The notes under the pieces were generated by a model that did no database searches, was not told where the DNA came from, and saw only the letters and a program-made list of their open reading frames with translations. Both the position numbers and the translations under genes were made by a program. Below, in pieces: positions 22,764 through 36,829 of a stretch of DNA of 64,000 nucleotides (positions within the stretch are counted from its first letter, which is position 1; every line of letters starts with the position of its first letter). Source of the stretch: Marchantia polymorpha subsp. ruderalis (taxonomy: Eukaryota; Streptophyta; Marchantiopsida; Marchantiales; Marchantiaceae); contig AP031352.1 in assembly GCA_037833965.1 (NCBI GenBank), positions 16,348,501 to 16,412,500 on the forward strand, in the 5' to 3' direction.

Positions 22764-25700
22764 ACATAAAAATAATTATAGAAATACATTTATACCTCTC
22801 ATGTCATACATCTATGAGATTTTATAATCAATGATGTTATCAAATCGTTTCATCATATTAAAATAAAATTTTTTTAATGTAGAAAAAATATAACTCATGA
22901 AATTACATAAGCGAAATCATATCATATATATGAAGAAATTTTTTATTAAAGTTCAATTTCGTAAACACTAGTGAGCTAAAATGATTTACATGTAGTATAG
23001 GTTTGTTCAATGATATGTCTATATAACATACAATGAGTTTAACATATATTTGATGCTTCTTCTGTACTAATTTAGTTTTTTTTTGAATTTTTTTAACAAA
23101 GAATTTTTTTGCTCCAAAGAATTAAAATTTTCTATATTCTTAAACCACATTTTTTTAGCTTCAGAATAAGACTCAATAAATTAAAGGCGTACTCAACGAT
23201 ATTTAAGGATATTTTTTTTCATTTTGAAATGATAAAAACGAGAACCACACTCGACACGTTTGAAAAGACAAGAGTATTATAGTTAATGTCATCAATTTTG
23301 TAGCATATGCTTTGGGTACTCAAATTTTTTTGAAAACTCCGTATGACAAACAAGAGCATTAGCCTTTCCATCCTAAGTGAAGAATATGCCAGACAGTTTA
23401 TCCTTCAAGTGGAAGTAATCGTGAAGCACCCAAAACATATATAAAAGAGCAAATTTTTAATGGAAAAAGCTTAATATTTGTTTGTCACACACCTAATAGT
23501 CATTAAAACTCACCTGTTTTGCTGACTATTAGATTCTTAAAGATATACACAAATAAACACACGAATAAATAAATAGATATATTATATAGATATATAATTT
23601 TGTAACAAAATTGAAATGAAACAAAGAGAGATATTTAAAAGCATGAAGTAATAAAGAACCCATACCATATCTTTCAAGTGAGAAAAATCACCCAAAACCT
23701 CAAATCAACAGAACTCTGCACATTTTACTCTGAAAACAATGAAATCAAGATTAATACCTATTCTTGGTTTACGAACGTATTGTACCTCCTTCATCCCGGT
23801 CACTCCATTCATATCGAAGAAAGTGACATACAAAAACCGGATGATGATTGAATGATGGAATGACTAGAGATAATTGAAAAAGAGTGATCTTCTAAGTGGT
23901 GGGCAATAATTTCGCATTCAAAAGTGCGCAATACTTGACTTCTCAGATTTGCCGGGAGTCAAGTTTGAAAATAACAGATTCACGATGCACATGCTAATAT
24001 CCTCCTTCTCGCATACATAAGTTGAAATCCAATCCAATCCGGAAACGTGGAAGAAGAGCAATGGCCGCAGCTGCAGCCGGAGAGTGGGTCAATTCTTTGG
24101 CTAGAAACTGAAGTCCGACACTGAAGATATAACTGAGCGGAACAGCTGAAATTTCGACGTATGCGTTCTAGCGCCTTAATAGAAAGGCACATACTTTGTA
24201 CTCCTCCAAACACTTCTCGCGTTCGTGTTCATCGAGCATGGAAGTGGGTTGGGCATCATGCAGTTCCAGCAGGATAATGCATTCCAATGCGGCAATGTAA
24301 ACTATTTCATGCAAACAAGATACTCGTCTACTGTTCTAGAAAATCACCACCGACCGGACGCCCCAATTCAGTGCCATGCCTCCGGGTATGAGGGAGTAAA
24401 TTTAGTATACTGGCGCACGAGGAAGTAGAATTCTGCACAAAACTAACATCAAGTACGGTAATCTGTTTTAGCATAGACTCAAAATACAGTATGCAACATG
24501 CCTAGCTTACCAGATGTTGCTAACTGGATATAGATAGTGAGTAATGCTTAACACGCTGTGAGTACGTACTACCTCTGAATGAAGAATAAATAGTGATAGG
24601 TAGGTATATCGTTTTTTGTTTGATAGGTACTCAATATATCTGCAACATTTTTAATTTCTTCTTGCCACACATTATTCAAATTCGTACGTTACTGTTTATA
24701 CGCTTCAAGCACCACATGTTCAACTGAGATCAGATTTTTGGGCTAGATATGTATCTTATTTTATCTTATGCGTTGCACATAACATATGGTTAGAGAAGCT
24801 ACTTGTTTCCTTGAGAGGCAAATTCCGTACAGAATATGCATTCCATGTAGCTATACGAACGTTTACTAAGAATCACTTACTGGAGCAAAACCCTCATATG
24901 ACACCACTGGGAATCATCAAATGATTATTTCGGAAAGAAAACTTTACAAAATGAACGTCACTGAGTAGATTGAAGATGTCACGAGTAAACTTGGATCGCC
25001 ATCATTTGATAATTTAAAGAAAACAAGGAAACCAGACCATGAGAGAGGATGGTACCAAATTTGTGGCTATGAACATATTCTTGGTATAGTACCATATTTC
25101 AATTATTTATTTTAATGCTCATTATAGATCGAAGATGCTAAGTATTTGAATATCAACATTAAATTCACTTCCAGACTCCGAAGCGCTTGATACATTAATT
25201 TTATCATCTGTGCGAAATATTACCTTTGCATTTTGAATGATGGATGTTTTAGTAAAACTATAAGACTTTAGTATTTTGTGATACATAGTATAAACACCAT
25301 ATCTATTTCTCTCTAAGTGCAACTTTTGTTCCATGTCGTTCATCCTTGAAAAGATATCAAGGTGTTGCACCGAGAGAAAGTGGACCGCAGTGAATTAAAC
25401 AAGAAGTTACGATCCGAAACTTAGAACGTCGTAATACAGCTTTTCCTGGAAATAGTAAAACCATAAAGTTAGCGTTACAGTACTATTGAACTCGTTGCTT
25501 GGGACTGTGAGCGTAACCGAGTAAAGTATCAACGCTAACCTACAGTTGATCTCCATAACTTGGTATGTGACATCGTAATGTTCTACCAGGCTGTCCTGAA
25601 ACGTCATCTTCCGTCAATTTCTTTCCAGATGATAGAATTGTCTATCAACGTGTTCCAATACCAGGTTGTTGCATGATAGTATCCAAAGATCTACAGCACT

Positions 25701-27100
25701 TTTCGCATTGATGCAACGAGGTAGTATTTACTCCTGATTCCTGGTGCGCCGTGGCTATCGACGTGTCAAGTCGTCTTTAGTTTGAGAGCCTCCAACTCAA
25801 GGGAGCTCTATCCCACTGTCGAACGTGAAGTTATGGGCTCTGTTTATTGAATCTTCACCGCCGTGCACCGTGGATTGCGAGATTCCAGGTTGGCAATGAG
25901 GTTTCCTCCAGAGAGGTCTGTCATCGTAGCTAGCAGACACCTTAAAAGGTGTACGTGGGACACTCATATCTTGCTGGAAAACATACTTTTAGTGTGAAAC
26001 CCTCAAAATCGGGCTCAGACATGAAATCTGTAACTCCGACTCAGGTTCGTACAGTCTCTGACGAGAGTTGGAGCTTGCATGTATCAAATGTAGCAAACCC
26101 ACACTGAAGGCTCAGATTTTGGGATCATACAATTGCGTGGAACGGAATGCTAACTCCTAACTTATATTCACTTTGAAAGCATGAAGCTAACAAACCTGGA
26201 TCTCTGTCATGCCATGTTAATAAGGTCAAGATCAAGCTCATGTGGTAAATATAAAAACCAGGAAATGATACTGACTATAACAGCATTCTTCGATTGATCA
26301 TATACTGTACATACTGTAGATCAGAATAAAATATTTAGACGTTGGCTTCTCTTTGGTATCGAGGTCGTAGCCAGCGCACGAGTACGACTACGAACCTTTG
26401 CTACCTAATAAGGTCAAGTTCGGCTCCTCATGTCCAGAAATAAATTAGATTAGAGAGTAATTTATCATTGCTCCTGATCTCAATGAAACACAGCTACTTT
26501 CCAAGTTCGTGCGCAGTTCGTTCGAAGCTCTAGTTTTCTTAGTCATGCATGTGCAGTTGTGCAGTTGTCCTCTCAAGGGATGGAAACGGACTAAGTAGTA
26601 GTAATCAAGCATGATGCCAGGAATGATGAGTAGGATTTCCTTGTCTTCTGCTGGCAAAAGCCGTTCATGGGCTTCCTGATATACTTTTGTTTATTTTCAC
26701 TCCATCTTGCGAATATGGATGAGAACTGTTTTGAAGCACGCGAGCCACATCAACGACAGGCTGTGAGGTGGCAGAGCCACGGACCAATAAACTTGGAAGT
26801 TCTCGGTAAGACCCATGACGAAGAACATGGTTGAGCACTGAACATGTACAAGAAGGAAGTCTGGCACGGGTACGGGAGAAACGAACTGAAATACAGTGCT
26901 TGACATCTCTTCCAGCACGGAATTTTAGAGTGGCTAATTAAAATCCTTTCGAAAGTCTAAGCTTGAATTCGAGAAACATATAGTGAGAGAGGGCGAGGCG
27001 GCCTGCCAAGCTAAGTGGCCCTCGTACCGTGAAAATAGGTCCAGAGTCTGATTTGATCAATCTCACTGTACTTGCTGTCAATGTCTGCGTCTATTCAATG
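21880..27100. other. AT-rich host intergenic DNA
   Basis: Strongly AT-rich to about 23700, with a (TA)n microsatellite at about 22733-22761, then mixed composition. Scattered frames of 60-82 codons on both strands show no domain or conserved pattern. I see no RNA gene. Confidence 0.55.
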
Positions 27101-27113
27101 ACAGAATAAAGTC

Positions 27114-27121
27114 TTATATAC
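27114..27121 (+). promoter_or_regulatory. candidate TATA box of the lipase-fusion gene
   Basis: TTATATAC lies about 270 bp upstream of the ATG at 27388. A start about 30 bp downstream would give a 5' leader of roughly 240 nt. This rests on sequence and position only. Confidence 0.4.
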
Positions 27122-27387
27122 TTTAACAGAATATGATGTGGAAGGAAAGGAAAGTGTTTCACTCTTTCATCTAGTTACTCGAGACTGTCAATCTCGAGCT
27201 CTGCATGTGTGCTGCAGCGACAGGTTGCAGTCGAAATCAGGCAGTCAGTCAGTAGGTGGTAGTCGATTTCTTCATCCCTCGTCCTGTCTCCAACTTCTTC
27301 GATTTTCCCACAATAGTCATACATCTCGACGCATGTCTTTGAGATTCATCGATGTATGTTGGTGAACCGATAGTTTGAGCTATCAAA

Positions 27388-30300
27388 ATGACGAGCACGG
27401 GCCCGGCTACTGGCGAATCAGCCAAGGATGTAGGTTCGTTCATGCCAGAGCCAAGAGTCGTGGCGCGAGCGGCTCTTTGCGCCAAAGCGAGCTATGCTAG
27501 GGACGCGGCCAGATGTTTCAATGGATTCGAGCACTTGAAATTCATAAACGTCATCACAACACCTACTCATGAGAAAGAGCCATCAAGATCACGAAAAGGC
27601 ATGATCAGGGCCGTGAAAAGGAAGATGGGAGTCCACAGTGACTTCAAGTCGCAACGATTGTTGGTCGCCTCAGCTCAAGCCGAAGATCCCAGCGAGGTCG
27701 AGGTGTACGTGGCCTTCAGGGGGACTGCGGGCTGGGTGGACATTTTCGATGATGCAGATTTCTCGCAGACCAGTCTCGTGGGATTCGGAGACTCTTTCGA
27801 GGGGGCCGTGAAAGGCAAGTTCCACAATGGCTTCACCAAACGACTGCTGAATTTCCTGCCAGACGTGAATGACATTTACGCGTACGTGACCTCGAACGCG
27901 TTGGCCGACGGCAAGAAGATTGGACGCCTCGTCTTCTGCGGTCACAGTTTGGGAGGAGCCATCTCGCACCTGGCAATGCTGGCTCTCTTCATGACGAGAT
28001 TGGGACCTGAGAACGTGCCATCAAGTAGATACATGTCCATTGCATTCGGGGCTCCGCACATCGGCGACCACCTAGCGGCGGAGTTTTTCAAGCGCGACTT
28101 TCCTGTCAGTCGCGTTCTCTTCACCTTCGTCCATGAGGAGGACCCCGTGCCCTTTCTGCTGAACAACTTCCCTACTACGATCAAAGCGGGTGCTCAAGCC
28201 GCTGCGCAATGGCAGCCATTAAACATGGGTGCGCCTGAATCTACCGTAAGTCCGGACATTGGTGGGGTCAAAATACGATTTCAATTGCAATAGCCAGTTT
28301 GGACTGGGGTTGCAAACGATTTGATGCTGCCGAAATCATTCTGATTCCGCTGAGTTCTTTCTTTCTCTGTGCATGCCGTCGGCGAAATCAGTACTACATG
28401 TACTCGCGCTCGGATCCGCCGGACGGTCTCAAAGAAATTCTCACAGATTCCGCACAGAAATTCTCACAGATTCCGCTCGTAGAATTGCCCGAGCTTTGAA
28501 CGCTTCCTTCCGGAGATGGTTTAATCTGTTCATACGTCCCCTTGCTTTTCTTGTGCATGCGCATGCCGTGACTGCAGGGTAGTGTGCTTGCCGTCTGCTC
28601 ACTGCAAATCGTGTAATCAAATGAGGATGATGATGGCAATTCGATTGACTCTCAGCTGATCGAGATGTTGTGTGGGATCGACCAGATGTGCAAGTTGACG
28701 TCGGAGCTGATGGAGCTGGGAACCATCACCGCGATGGACGAAGCCGACGATGACATCGTCACCACCAACGTTTCATGTCTGGGTGGGGCTGTGGCCAAGT
28801 CCACGCCTGCAGTTGTGAATTCGACGGCCAACGTGTACCGCATGATCATGGATGCCAAGGCGTCCCTCACAGAAAAGCACGTCAAGTACGCCCCCATCGG
28901 CCAGTATTTGCGGCTCACAGGCAGATCCGCCTCTCTGGATGAAAGCCTGGCCGCCAGTCTGCTGTCCGAGGACGAAATCTCTAAAATCAGTGAGAAGCTG
29001 GCCCTCGACAGCAACCGAATCAAGGTAAGCTTTCGAAGAAATGGTCCGGCAATGTGCACATGGCTCACTGCAAGAAGATTATTTTCGAGCAAGATCGTGA
29101 GAGTGTAGCTCGGCGAGCTTACAGAAGTCTGAAATCTGAAATCCGCACTTGTGACCGATGTACAGGCTCACTACATGGGTGGGTACATGATTCACCTGTG
29201 CCCGAGATCGGATAATCTTCCGAAATCAAAATCGCTGCCAAATCTGACGGTGGTGTCGGAGAGCTCCCTGGAACCGGTGATCAAGAGTGCCTATCTTGTA
29301 ATTCAAGGCTCGGATTCAGCTGAAATCAGGGTCACCGGCAAGAATCTGAGCCTGATTATGAGAGGTGGGTGGAGGCTGAAGACGGACGAACCCACGTACT
29401 CATTCTCCAGGTTGCTGTCCGATTTTCTAAAATTCGACGACTCGAACCTTCAAGCCGAAAAGGTCCTTCCCAGCGAAGATTCGGCAAATATGGCTGGTAC
29501 GCAGGAGTACCTTCTCAAAGTGAGGGTGCAGCTGCCGGAAGAAGTGAAGGATGCTGCTCTGTACAAGCTCTCCGTCAATCGGAGCAAAAAGATTGTTGCC
29601 GTGGGTCTAAAGTTGTCGGTCCGGACAAGCTTCGGGAAATCCGTGCACTGCAACGTCCTGCTGGACTCCAAGAGCTTTCTTCTGGAGCCGCATTCACCTC
29701 TCTTGAGCTCCTTGAGAAAAGCCATGGAAAAGTTGCTTGTTATCACGGACGCCTTCTCGAACTCCGATGCCACCACGAGAAAGATCTATGACTCGATTCT
29801 TCTAGGAGTGAAGTATGGGCTGCCGGATCATTTCAGCACCTTGGAGAGCATACTGCTGAGTGACAAACCCATGCATAAGAAACGGAAAGATCTCTTCACA
29901 GATTTCTTCATTCCAGTTGACAAACTTCTCTGCGAAGCTTTGATCAAAGTTCGTAAGAACGGTCATCTGACGCGTTTCAAGAAATCGGTGGCAGGCTATT
30001 ACCGGGTGATTGATTTCCTGGCCAACTTTTGTAGGGAACCATCCAAGTTTCCCGAAGAGATACTAAGCTTCAAGGCGTTGTGGCCAGGTACGTACTCTAG
30101 TACATGATTATCAACCGAATACTCCAGACTCTGACAATGACCATGCCTAGTTTCGACATGTCCATGAACATATGCATCAAGATGTGGACATCAGTCGTTT
30201 AAAACTGATCACATGCTGTTCATCATGCGAATTGGCAGGGTGGATTCCCAACCGCTAGATTCTTAGCTGGCTGATCATGACTTTTGCTCTATCATGGTCT

Positions 30301-31580
30301 CAATCTCAGGTCTTTTGAAGGAAGATACACAACGAGAAACTTACGAAAGTTTGGAGGACAAAATTGTCAATTACATGCCTACCGGATTAGCAGATGAACT
30401 GAAGGCGGGATGCGAGGGTTCAACTTCTTTTGAGTCAAGTCTATCGGTCAAAGAGAGCGTGTTTGCGGAAAAGACATCAAATGATATTCTACGATGGTTG
30501 AAATTGCTCTTTGGGCTTCGGCTGGTTCAACAAGCCGTAGAGAAGGTGCAGATGGTAGCGCTCGTGGGGCCCGACGAGCTGCCGGAGGATGCTTTGAATT
30601 ATATTTTCGGAGTCGACGAGTCTGTTGCACTCCAGCATAGAAAGAATGTTCACTTTGTCGAGGATGGGAGCACCAAACTATTTGTTGTTCACATCTCTCA
30701 TATGAATCTACCCGGAGCCACCAGATCAGCTCATAAGAAGAAGCAGGTCTCTTTCGTTAAAAGTTTTGACATGTGTATCGTGCTGGTTAGAAGCAATGGA
30801 GAGGAAGCTGAGATACGAGAGACATTTTCAAATGAGTTTATGCTCAACTACAAAAAGAGGTGTACAAGTGCGCTGATAGATAAGGGACATAATGACAGAG
30901 TTAGATTCTGTCATATGGAGGATCTGGATGATCCCTTAAAAATTGCTGCCCTGAACCGGTGCGGAATTCTCAGCAAGCACGAGATTTTTGCCAAAATTAA
31001 GACTTCGTTAAAGCTGAGCGGCCCATCAAAGAGTACCTTGGTTGAAGAAAGGGCCTTCGCCTTCCCAGGTAAGAATCTGTACCTCATCTCCAGATTTTGT
31101 GCATTTCGTTCTGTAGCTGAGCAGCTAGGTATACAAAACTCATCACTCTCTGCGTGTTCATTTACTGCGAGGTACAATCTGTGCATCTTAAAAAGATCTT
31201 TATCTACCTCAGAGACATCATAAGAAGAGACTCCTGCCACTGGTTTGCTTCAATGAAGCTAATGCCAATGTGATGTGATTCGTGTGGATGGTAAAACAGA
31301 GTTCCTACATGCAGGCCGTTCTGAACCAAAGAAGTCAATCTCCAAAAGTGGAGATTCTACGAGCTCAAAGCACGGATTGCTCTCAGGTTAGATTGCCTTC
31401 GCTTGCCTAGGTTTTGCGTAACTGCTGTTAAAGTAGAGGATTATGAGTAGCTCATGAAGCTCAATTCGCTTGAGTGTCTGTTTTGACAATGCAGCAACAT
31501 AGAACTAACCACCATTTTTGAAAATATGTCCGTATGTGAATGCAGGTCTCCCTGCAGCTGAGCACTCCTTGACGAGATGA
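27388..31580 (+). CDS. class-3 lipase domain fused to a long C-terminal region (six exons, 1004 aa predicted)
   Basis: Predicted exons are 27388-28245, 28656-29024, 29166-30087, 30310-31068, 31315-31386 and 31546-31580. All junctions are GT-AG, phases agree, and the sum is 3015 nt ending in TGA. Exon 1 encodes a Lipase_3-type alpha/beta hydrolase domain. It shows VYVAFRGTAGWVD, the nucleophile elbow CGHSLGGA with Ser187, FGAPHIGD, and Asp252 in HEEDPVPF as the likely acid. I cannot place the catalytic His, so activity is uncertain. Residues 287-1004 are not recognised as a known family, but around residue 796 VALVGPDELPED resembles a P-loop lacking the GK(S/T), followed by MNLPGAT and FDMCIVLVRS, spaced as in GTPase G3 and following strands. 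A degenerate GTPase-like module is thus possible (inference). Class-3 lipases cleave acyl esters of glycerolipids. No signal peptide is seen, so a cytosolic protein is likely. Confidence 0.8.
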
Positions 31581-31639
31581 CCATCCTGCCCGGGAGTTCT
31601 ACCTGTTGCTCTGTAACCTCATTGCTTATACATATTGTA

Positions 31640-31645
31640 AATAAA
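31640..31645 (+). terminator. candidate polyadenylation signal of the lipase-fusion gene
   Basis: AATAAA lies 60 bp after the predicted TGA (31578-31580), within an AT-rich stretch, a normal position for a plant near-upstream element. Confidence 0.5.
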
Positions 31646-31649
31646 AATT

Positions 31650-33356
31650 GAATATGCTGTGCTCCATTTTGGAATTGGAAGCAGTGTATGAGCTGAATGT
31701 TTCAGTTAGCTGGAATGAAGTATTTGTATGAGGAACTATAACTGCCATGATAAACTACACCAACTGAATGACTATAAGAGAACGGAATACTGAACGACGA
31801 TTTCGGCTTTGCTTGTCTTGCACTGACCTTGTCATGAAGTTTATTACAAAAATATATGTATCGTAACTGGTTACTACCTACTTGTTTTAACCCTCATTGG
31901 AAGTGTTAGCTTTTCCTTCCGGTCTTTCAAACGGCACGATGTAAGTTATTCAGATACTTAAATCTGTACCGTTATGTAGACGAGTGATGAAAACCAGCAT
32001 CCAAAACTGCTCCATGTACTTCAGTATCGAGAGACAAGTTGTTCATTGTGATACTGCCATAGACTATCTTAAGTGTCAATTCTTACAATGAAAGGAAGGA
32101 CGTACTAAGTTAAGTGTGACAGGTGAGCTAAATTGTCATGATTAAATGTTTATTTTGGAGTCATTTGGATTTCTTATAAAGTAGACTGTTGAAAACTAAT
32201 GTATGCAAGATCCTCAACAAAATATGTCGGATAAATTGTTGAATTTCCTTGAAAGCATGTTGCGATTTAGTGAGGGATAGACGCATAAATTTGATAGAAC
32301 TCAAAAAAAATAAGAGCTAAAAGATACACGAAAGAAGTTTAAGTTACTCATGATAATATAACTTGCCTGGTTAAAAAGTATTGGAAATATATCGAATAAT
32401 GAAATATAACCAAAGAACGATATCTTTACAAAGATGAATCACAAAAACTTGGAATCTCCTTTAATCCTATATAGTTACGAGTCTCTTAAACCCTTTCCAA
32501 AAAATGATCAAACATACCATAAACCAAACCTCATCAGACCACCTTCGGCGCTTGAACTCTTCATACTTCTCATCAAATTTATTTTGATTATTGAAGTGAT
32601 CATTTTTACTTGCAAAACGTACACAATGACACTTTTCTATATCAAGAGCATAATTTTTAAAAGATATTTTCAATCAAAGGAATATCACAATATCACTCAA
32701 AGATTATTTCTCAAAGTCTCATCTTCAGAAAGAATATTACTTTGAAGTCCACAAGTCGATTTCCAAGTCTTTAGCAAAATATGGACCCCATAGTTAATTC
32801 GGTTGCAAATAAATTTAACGGCGCAATTTTCTGTAGCTCATGTACATGCTCTTGCATATCCTATGGCATGCCTCTTATTATGAACGTCAAGTCCAAATAT
32901 CCTTAGGGTTTCCGTTGAATATAAAATTGCATTAATTTTCGATCTCATCATGTTACAGCAGTAGCTGTAGTTTTCATAGATTACAGCTTCAATGAAGTTT
33001 CTCGGCATTGTATATTTTTCTCGATGAGACCGTTTGAAGTGAAAGAAGTATCAATGGATGTTTGCAATCATACGATTTGGATGGATCTTTATTGGACACC
33101 AGTGTCAACGATTGGGGAGGTAAAATTTGTATAGGCGGTTCCTAGGTAAGCGCGGAAGTATGTAGGACCAAAGAGAAACTTTTTAATGAAGATTATTTGT
33201 AATTTTTGACCTTACTATTTAGGTATCAAATATGATCCTCAATAGCGTTTGATTCTAAAAGATAGTTTATGTCTTACAGAGAGAATGTTCCTTTCAGCCC
33301 CTAGCACACGTTGTAAGGTGTAAGTTGTATACGATTCATATCTGATTCATAACCAA
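31650..33356. other. host intergenic DNA
   Basis: AT-rich sequence with short frames only. The frame at 32434-32745 has no recognisable domain. It ends where the retroelement fragment begins near 33357. Confidence 0.55.
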
Positions 33357-34329
33357 TTCGACGTAGGATCTCCGATTGCGGGGATCAGCATACTTCGCCG
33401 CCTTGCGATCAAGGTACCGCAGTAGCGGTACCACCTGCTCGCACAACACTCTCGTCGGCGTACCCTGCACCAACTCCACTTCATGACCCTCCGAACTCGA
33501 CTCGTCCTCTGAGTCGAGGATCTCTGTCGCCACAGAAATCCACGATGATTCCCTGGAACTGAGTCGCGTAGCTTCTTCTGCCGCGATTGCCGCTCCACTC
33601 CCTGCCAACATCTCCAACGCGGTGGGAGATCTGGCTTCCGGCGGGCCCGCTTCTCCTGCCCGATCTGCTATCGCCAAAGGCGTCTACCGCCGAAGGCGGC
33701 TTTGCCGAAGGCACACGTGTCTCCTCCTTCCGGCCTTCGTCCTTGGCCGATTCCTCAAGTTGGGCTTGCGCCGAAGGCGTCTGACCCGAAGTCCTCTAAG
33801 CCAAAGGCTCCTCCCTACACTTCTCCTGCAACGAATGCGCTTGAGCCGAAGGCTCATGACCCGAAGTCGAGTCGTATAAAGGTACTTGCTCAGAGGCCAA
33901 GCACCTGTCAGTCGCTAGCACACTTGCCGCATGCCGTCTTCCTTGGCCCGAAGGCCTTCTTGCCTCCTCCGAAGGCGTCCGTGCCTTCGGTGCAAGGAGG
34001 TCCGCTGTCCTCCCGCTAACTCTTGCACTCGCATCCTCCCCCGAGGATGGCGAGTTTCTCCTCTCCGCGGCTCGTCCTGTGTCCGCGCTACTTGCCGGCA
34101 GAACAAGCTTACGAGCTTTCTGCTTCGGTCGACCGGAGGGCTCATGGGTCGCCTGACTCCGGGCGGGAGCAGCAGACACTTCTCGCTGACTCTGCTCCGC
34201 CTCTCCATCGCATTTCCGCTTCCGCCGCACTCGTACTGCTCGCAGTTCTTCTTCTGCTCGCGGTCGAGCTAGTGGTGTGCACGCGAGCGTCTTGTCTATG
34301 TCAGTGTCGACCTCGACATCCTTCTCGTA
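33357..34329 (-). pseudogene. fragment of the LTR-borne ORF (linker and start of coiled coil)
   Basis: Minus-strand pieces cover EVDTDID, the Arg/Ala/Pro-rich linker, then SPTALEMLAGSGAA, the acidic DSEDESSSEGHE stretch, LLRYLDRKAAKYADP and RSYVELV. Frames shift between pieces (33796-34329 and 33357-33677). The N-terminal domain and most of the coiled coil are absent. Confidence 0.7.
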
Positions 34330-34535
34330 TGTAATAACCCACCAAAGGCTAAAACTGCAATATAGTGGTAGAAAGGTCGAACCCACAGGGAGAGAGGCAA
34401 CACACATGGTACAAAGTGTCACATTTAACAGACTATTGAGGAGTTTGAATTCTCAGGCGACTCTCACTCCCAGAAATACTGCAAGTGTTCACTCGGAGCT
34501 CACTCGGAGGTCGCACAGTGCAGCGTAGTTCACTG

Positions 34536-34570
<35 letters not shown>

Positions 34571-36829
34571 GAAACTACATAAACACAACCCTGATATCGA
34601 TTAGGACCTCCACTTAAGATTTCAAGGGGAAAGTCTCTCGCAAGTACACTCAGCGAATCTGCGGGTTGTGACTCCCAACTCCGGCTTTTACAACCCTTCC
34701 ACTAGTTTTCTGCTAGCGTAGGGAACCCGGGTTGGACTTCCTACTTCGGATCAAAGTCACTCACACGCGGTGAACAACACGCTCAACTCACAAAACCCGC
34801 AGAGAACACAGCTCCGCACGGAGGGACTCAACTGAGAAACGATCCAGTAGCACACCATAACAGTTTATTGAGGAGTTTGAATTCTTAGGCACTTGTCATT
34901 CCCAAAAATACTACAGGGGTTACCCTGAAGGCACCTGCTGTAGCGTAACCTGAATTTACAACCAAGGCTTACACGAAGTAGCAAAACTTCACTTTGGCAT
35001 TCAAGGGAAAAATCCCGAAGGTGTACAATCAGGAACAATCACTCGAAAGTGTAAGGGGGAACTGTTCAAGTATCTAACTTGTAACTAACTCTAAGCATCG
35101 GCAATCACCCGCAGGTGTAGATCCAAACTACTCAAGTCTCTAACCAGTGTACTAGCTCTGAACATTCGGCCGAAGGCCTTTAGCTACAAAATGCGGAACG
35201 CCAAGTTGTAGCTCGTCTTGCGCGGTGACAGAACTAAGGACACAAACACGCAGAGAAAATGAGTTCTTGATCTGCACTTCCGAAACTGGAAGAATCCCAA
35301 GGCAAGTCGCCTTAAACTACTTTTTACCTTCTAAGTCCTAACTAACACTACACTGCACTACGCTACGCGCCTGCACGGAACCACGCTACACTACACTCCG
35401 CAGAACCTGTGCTTCGCCTTCTGCGCGACGGACTGCCGCGCACTAACTCTCTACCCTGCCAGTCTTCCGCTCGACTGCGCAGTCCCAACCGCCGCAACAC
35501 CGCAGAGAACTCCGTTTCGAGAGTGGCCATGGTGTCCCGCGACTTCGACAAAAACGAGTCCAACATCTTCGCCACTCGCCGCCGGCTCCGACTGTGGTAC
35601 CCCACTTTTGGTATATTTGAGTAAATTAAAACATTTTTGGAAAACTGTACCGCGGCAGTAGTGTAAATAGCCTTCGGTGCATCAAAACAGAGTGAATTCG
35701 GAAGATCGCAGAGATTCTCACGGGAACTCGTAGGATTTAGGAGTAGGGTGCAACGTCAGGGACGGGCACCACCCTCCCTGCGAGCTCTGAAGGTATGATC
35801 CCTTTGGCGCAAGGCGCAAAATCCGCCTTCGGCGCTGCGCCTTTGGCGCTAGAGGAATCCTTCAGAATTGGGTCAATCCCCAAACGCCTTGACTTGGTTA
35901 GGGTCTTGTTGGAAAGAACTTGACGCGCTGATTCCAACGAGCCCAAGAACGCCACAAACGGATGAGGACTCCGGGAGTTATAAAGGTCGCAAGATACTCA
36001 GCTTTCCACCTGCGCACAGGCGAAGAAAGTTTTGTCCTATGCGCGGACGAAGGCAGGGTTTTGACGTAGGCGCGAATGTCGCCTACGCACAGGCGAGGAA
36101 ACCTCTGCCAGGCGGACGAGCGAAGTTCGCCTACGCACAGGCGGTCGCCTGCGCACAGGCGCTGAGGCGTCGGCGGGAAATCCGCCTTCGACCCTAGAAA
36201 TGCGCCTTCGGAGGTAGAAATTGTACGGCGCCTTCCGCGCCAGCGCAACAGCGCGGACGGGCGAGGAACCGCCGGAGTAGTAAAATCCGTACGGACCGTA
36301 CGGACTGTACGGACGGGACGGATGGATGCGCTCTTGGTCGGACGGTGTTGCGGCGGCGAGAGCGCCGACGGAGAGACAAGAGACGGACAGTCTGGACGGA
36401 GTCTGTTGACCGCGGTCAACGCCTTCCGAGCCAGCGCAGCAGCGCGGACGAAATTCGCCTACGCGCACGCGAGCGCCTACGCACAGGCGGGTGAAGTTCC
36501 GCGTCGGCGGAGATTCCGCCGGGGATTCCGCTTGCGCACAGGCGGGAGTTTAACTTTTGTCCGATGCGCGGACGATCGCCTTAGGCGGAGGAGGATTGGC
36601 CAAGGAGCGGTACGAACGAGTGTACCGCGCAAGGCGGAAAAGCCGCCTTCGGCGCTGCGCACCCATGTCCGCGGCGTAGTACGCTCGCGGAGTTCAAATT
36701 CGCCAATTCGAGCGTGTGGGTTAAATCAGCGTCGGCGGAGCGTGAAGCCGCGCGTGAGAGCGGAGACCGTTTTAGCGTAGCGCCGGCGCGGCCATCAAGT
36801 GATTCAACCCTCACGATCAAGAGCCGACC

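Noticed and set aside
35363-35605. Independent 80-codon gene
   Set aside because: It is the C-terminal coiled-coil end of the host LTR ORF, cut off by the insertion at 35593.
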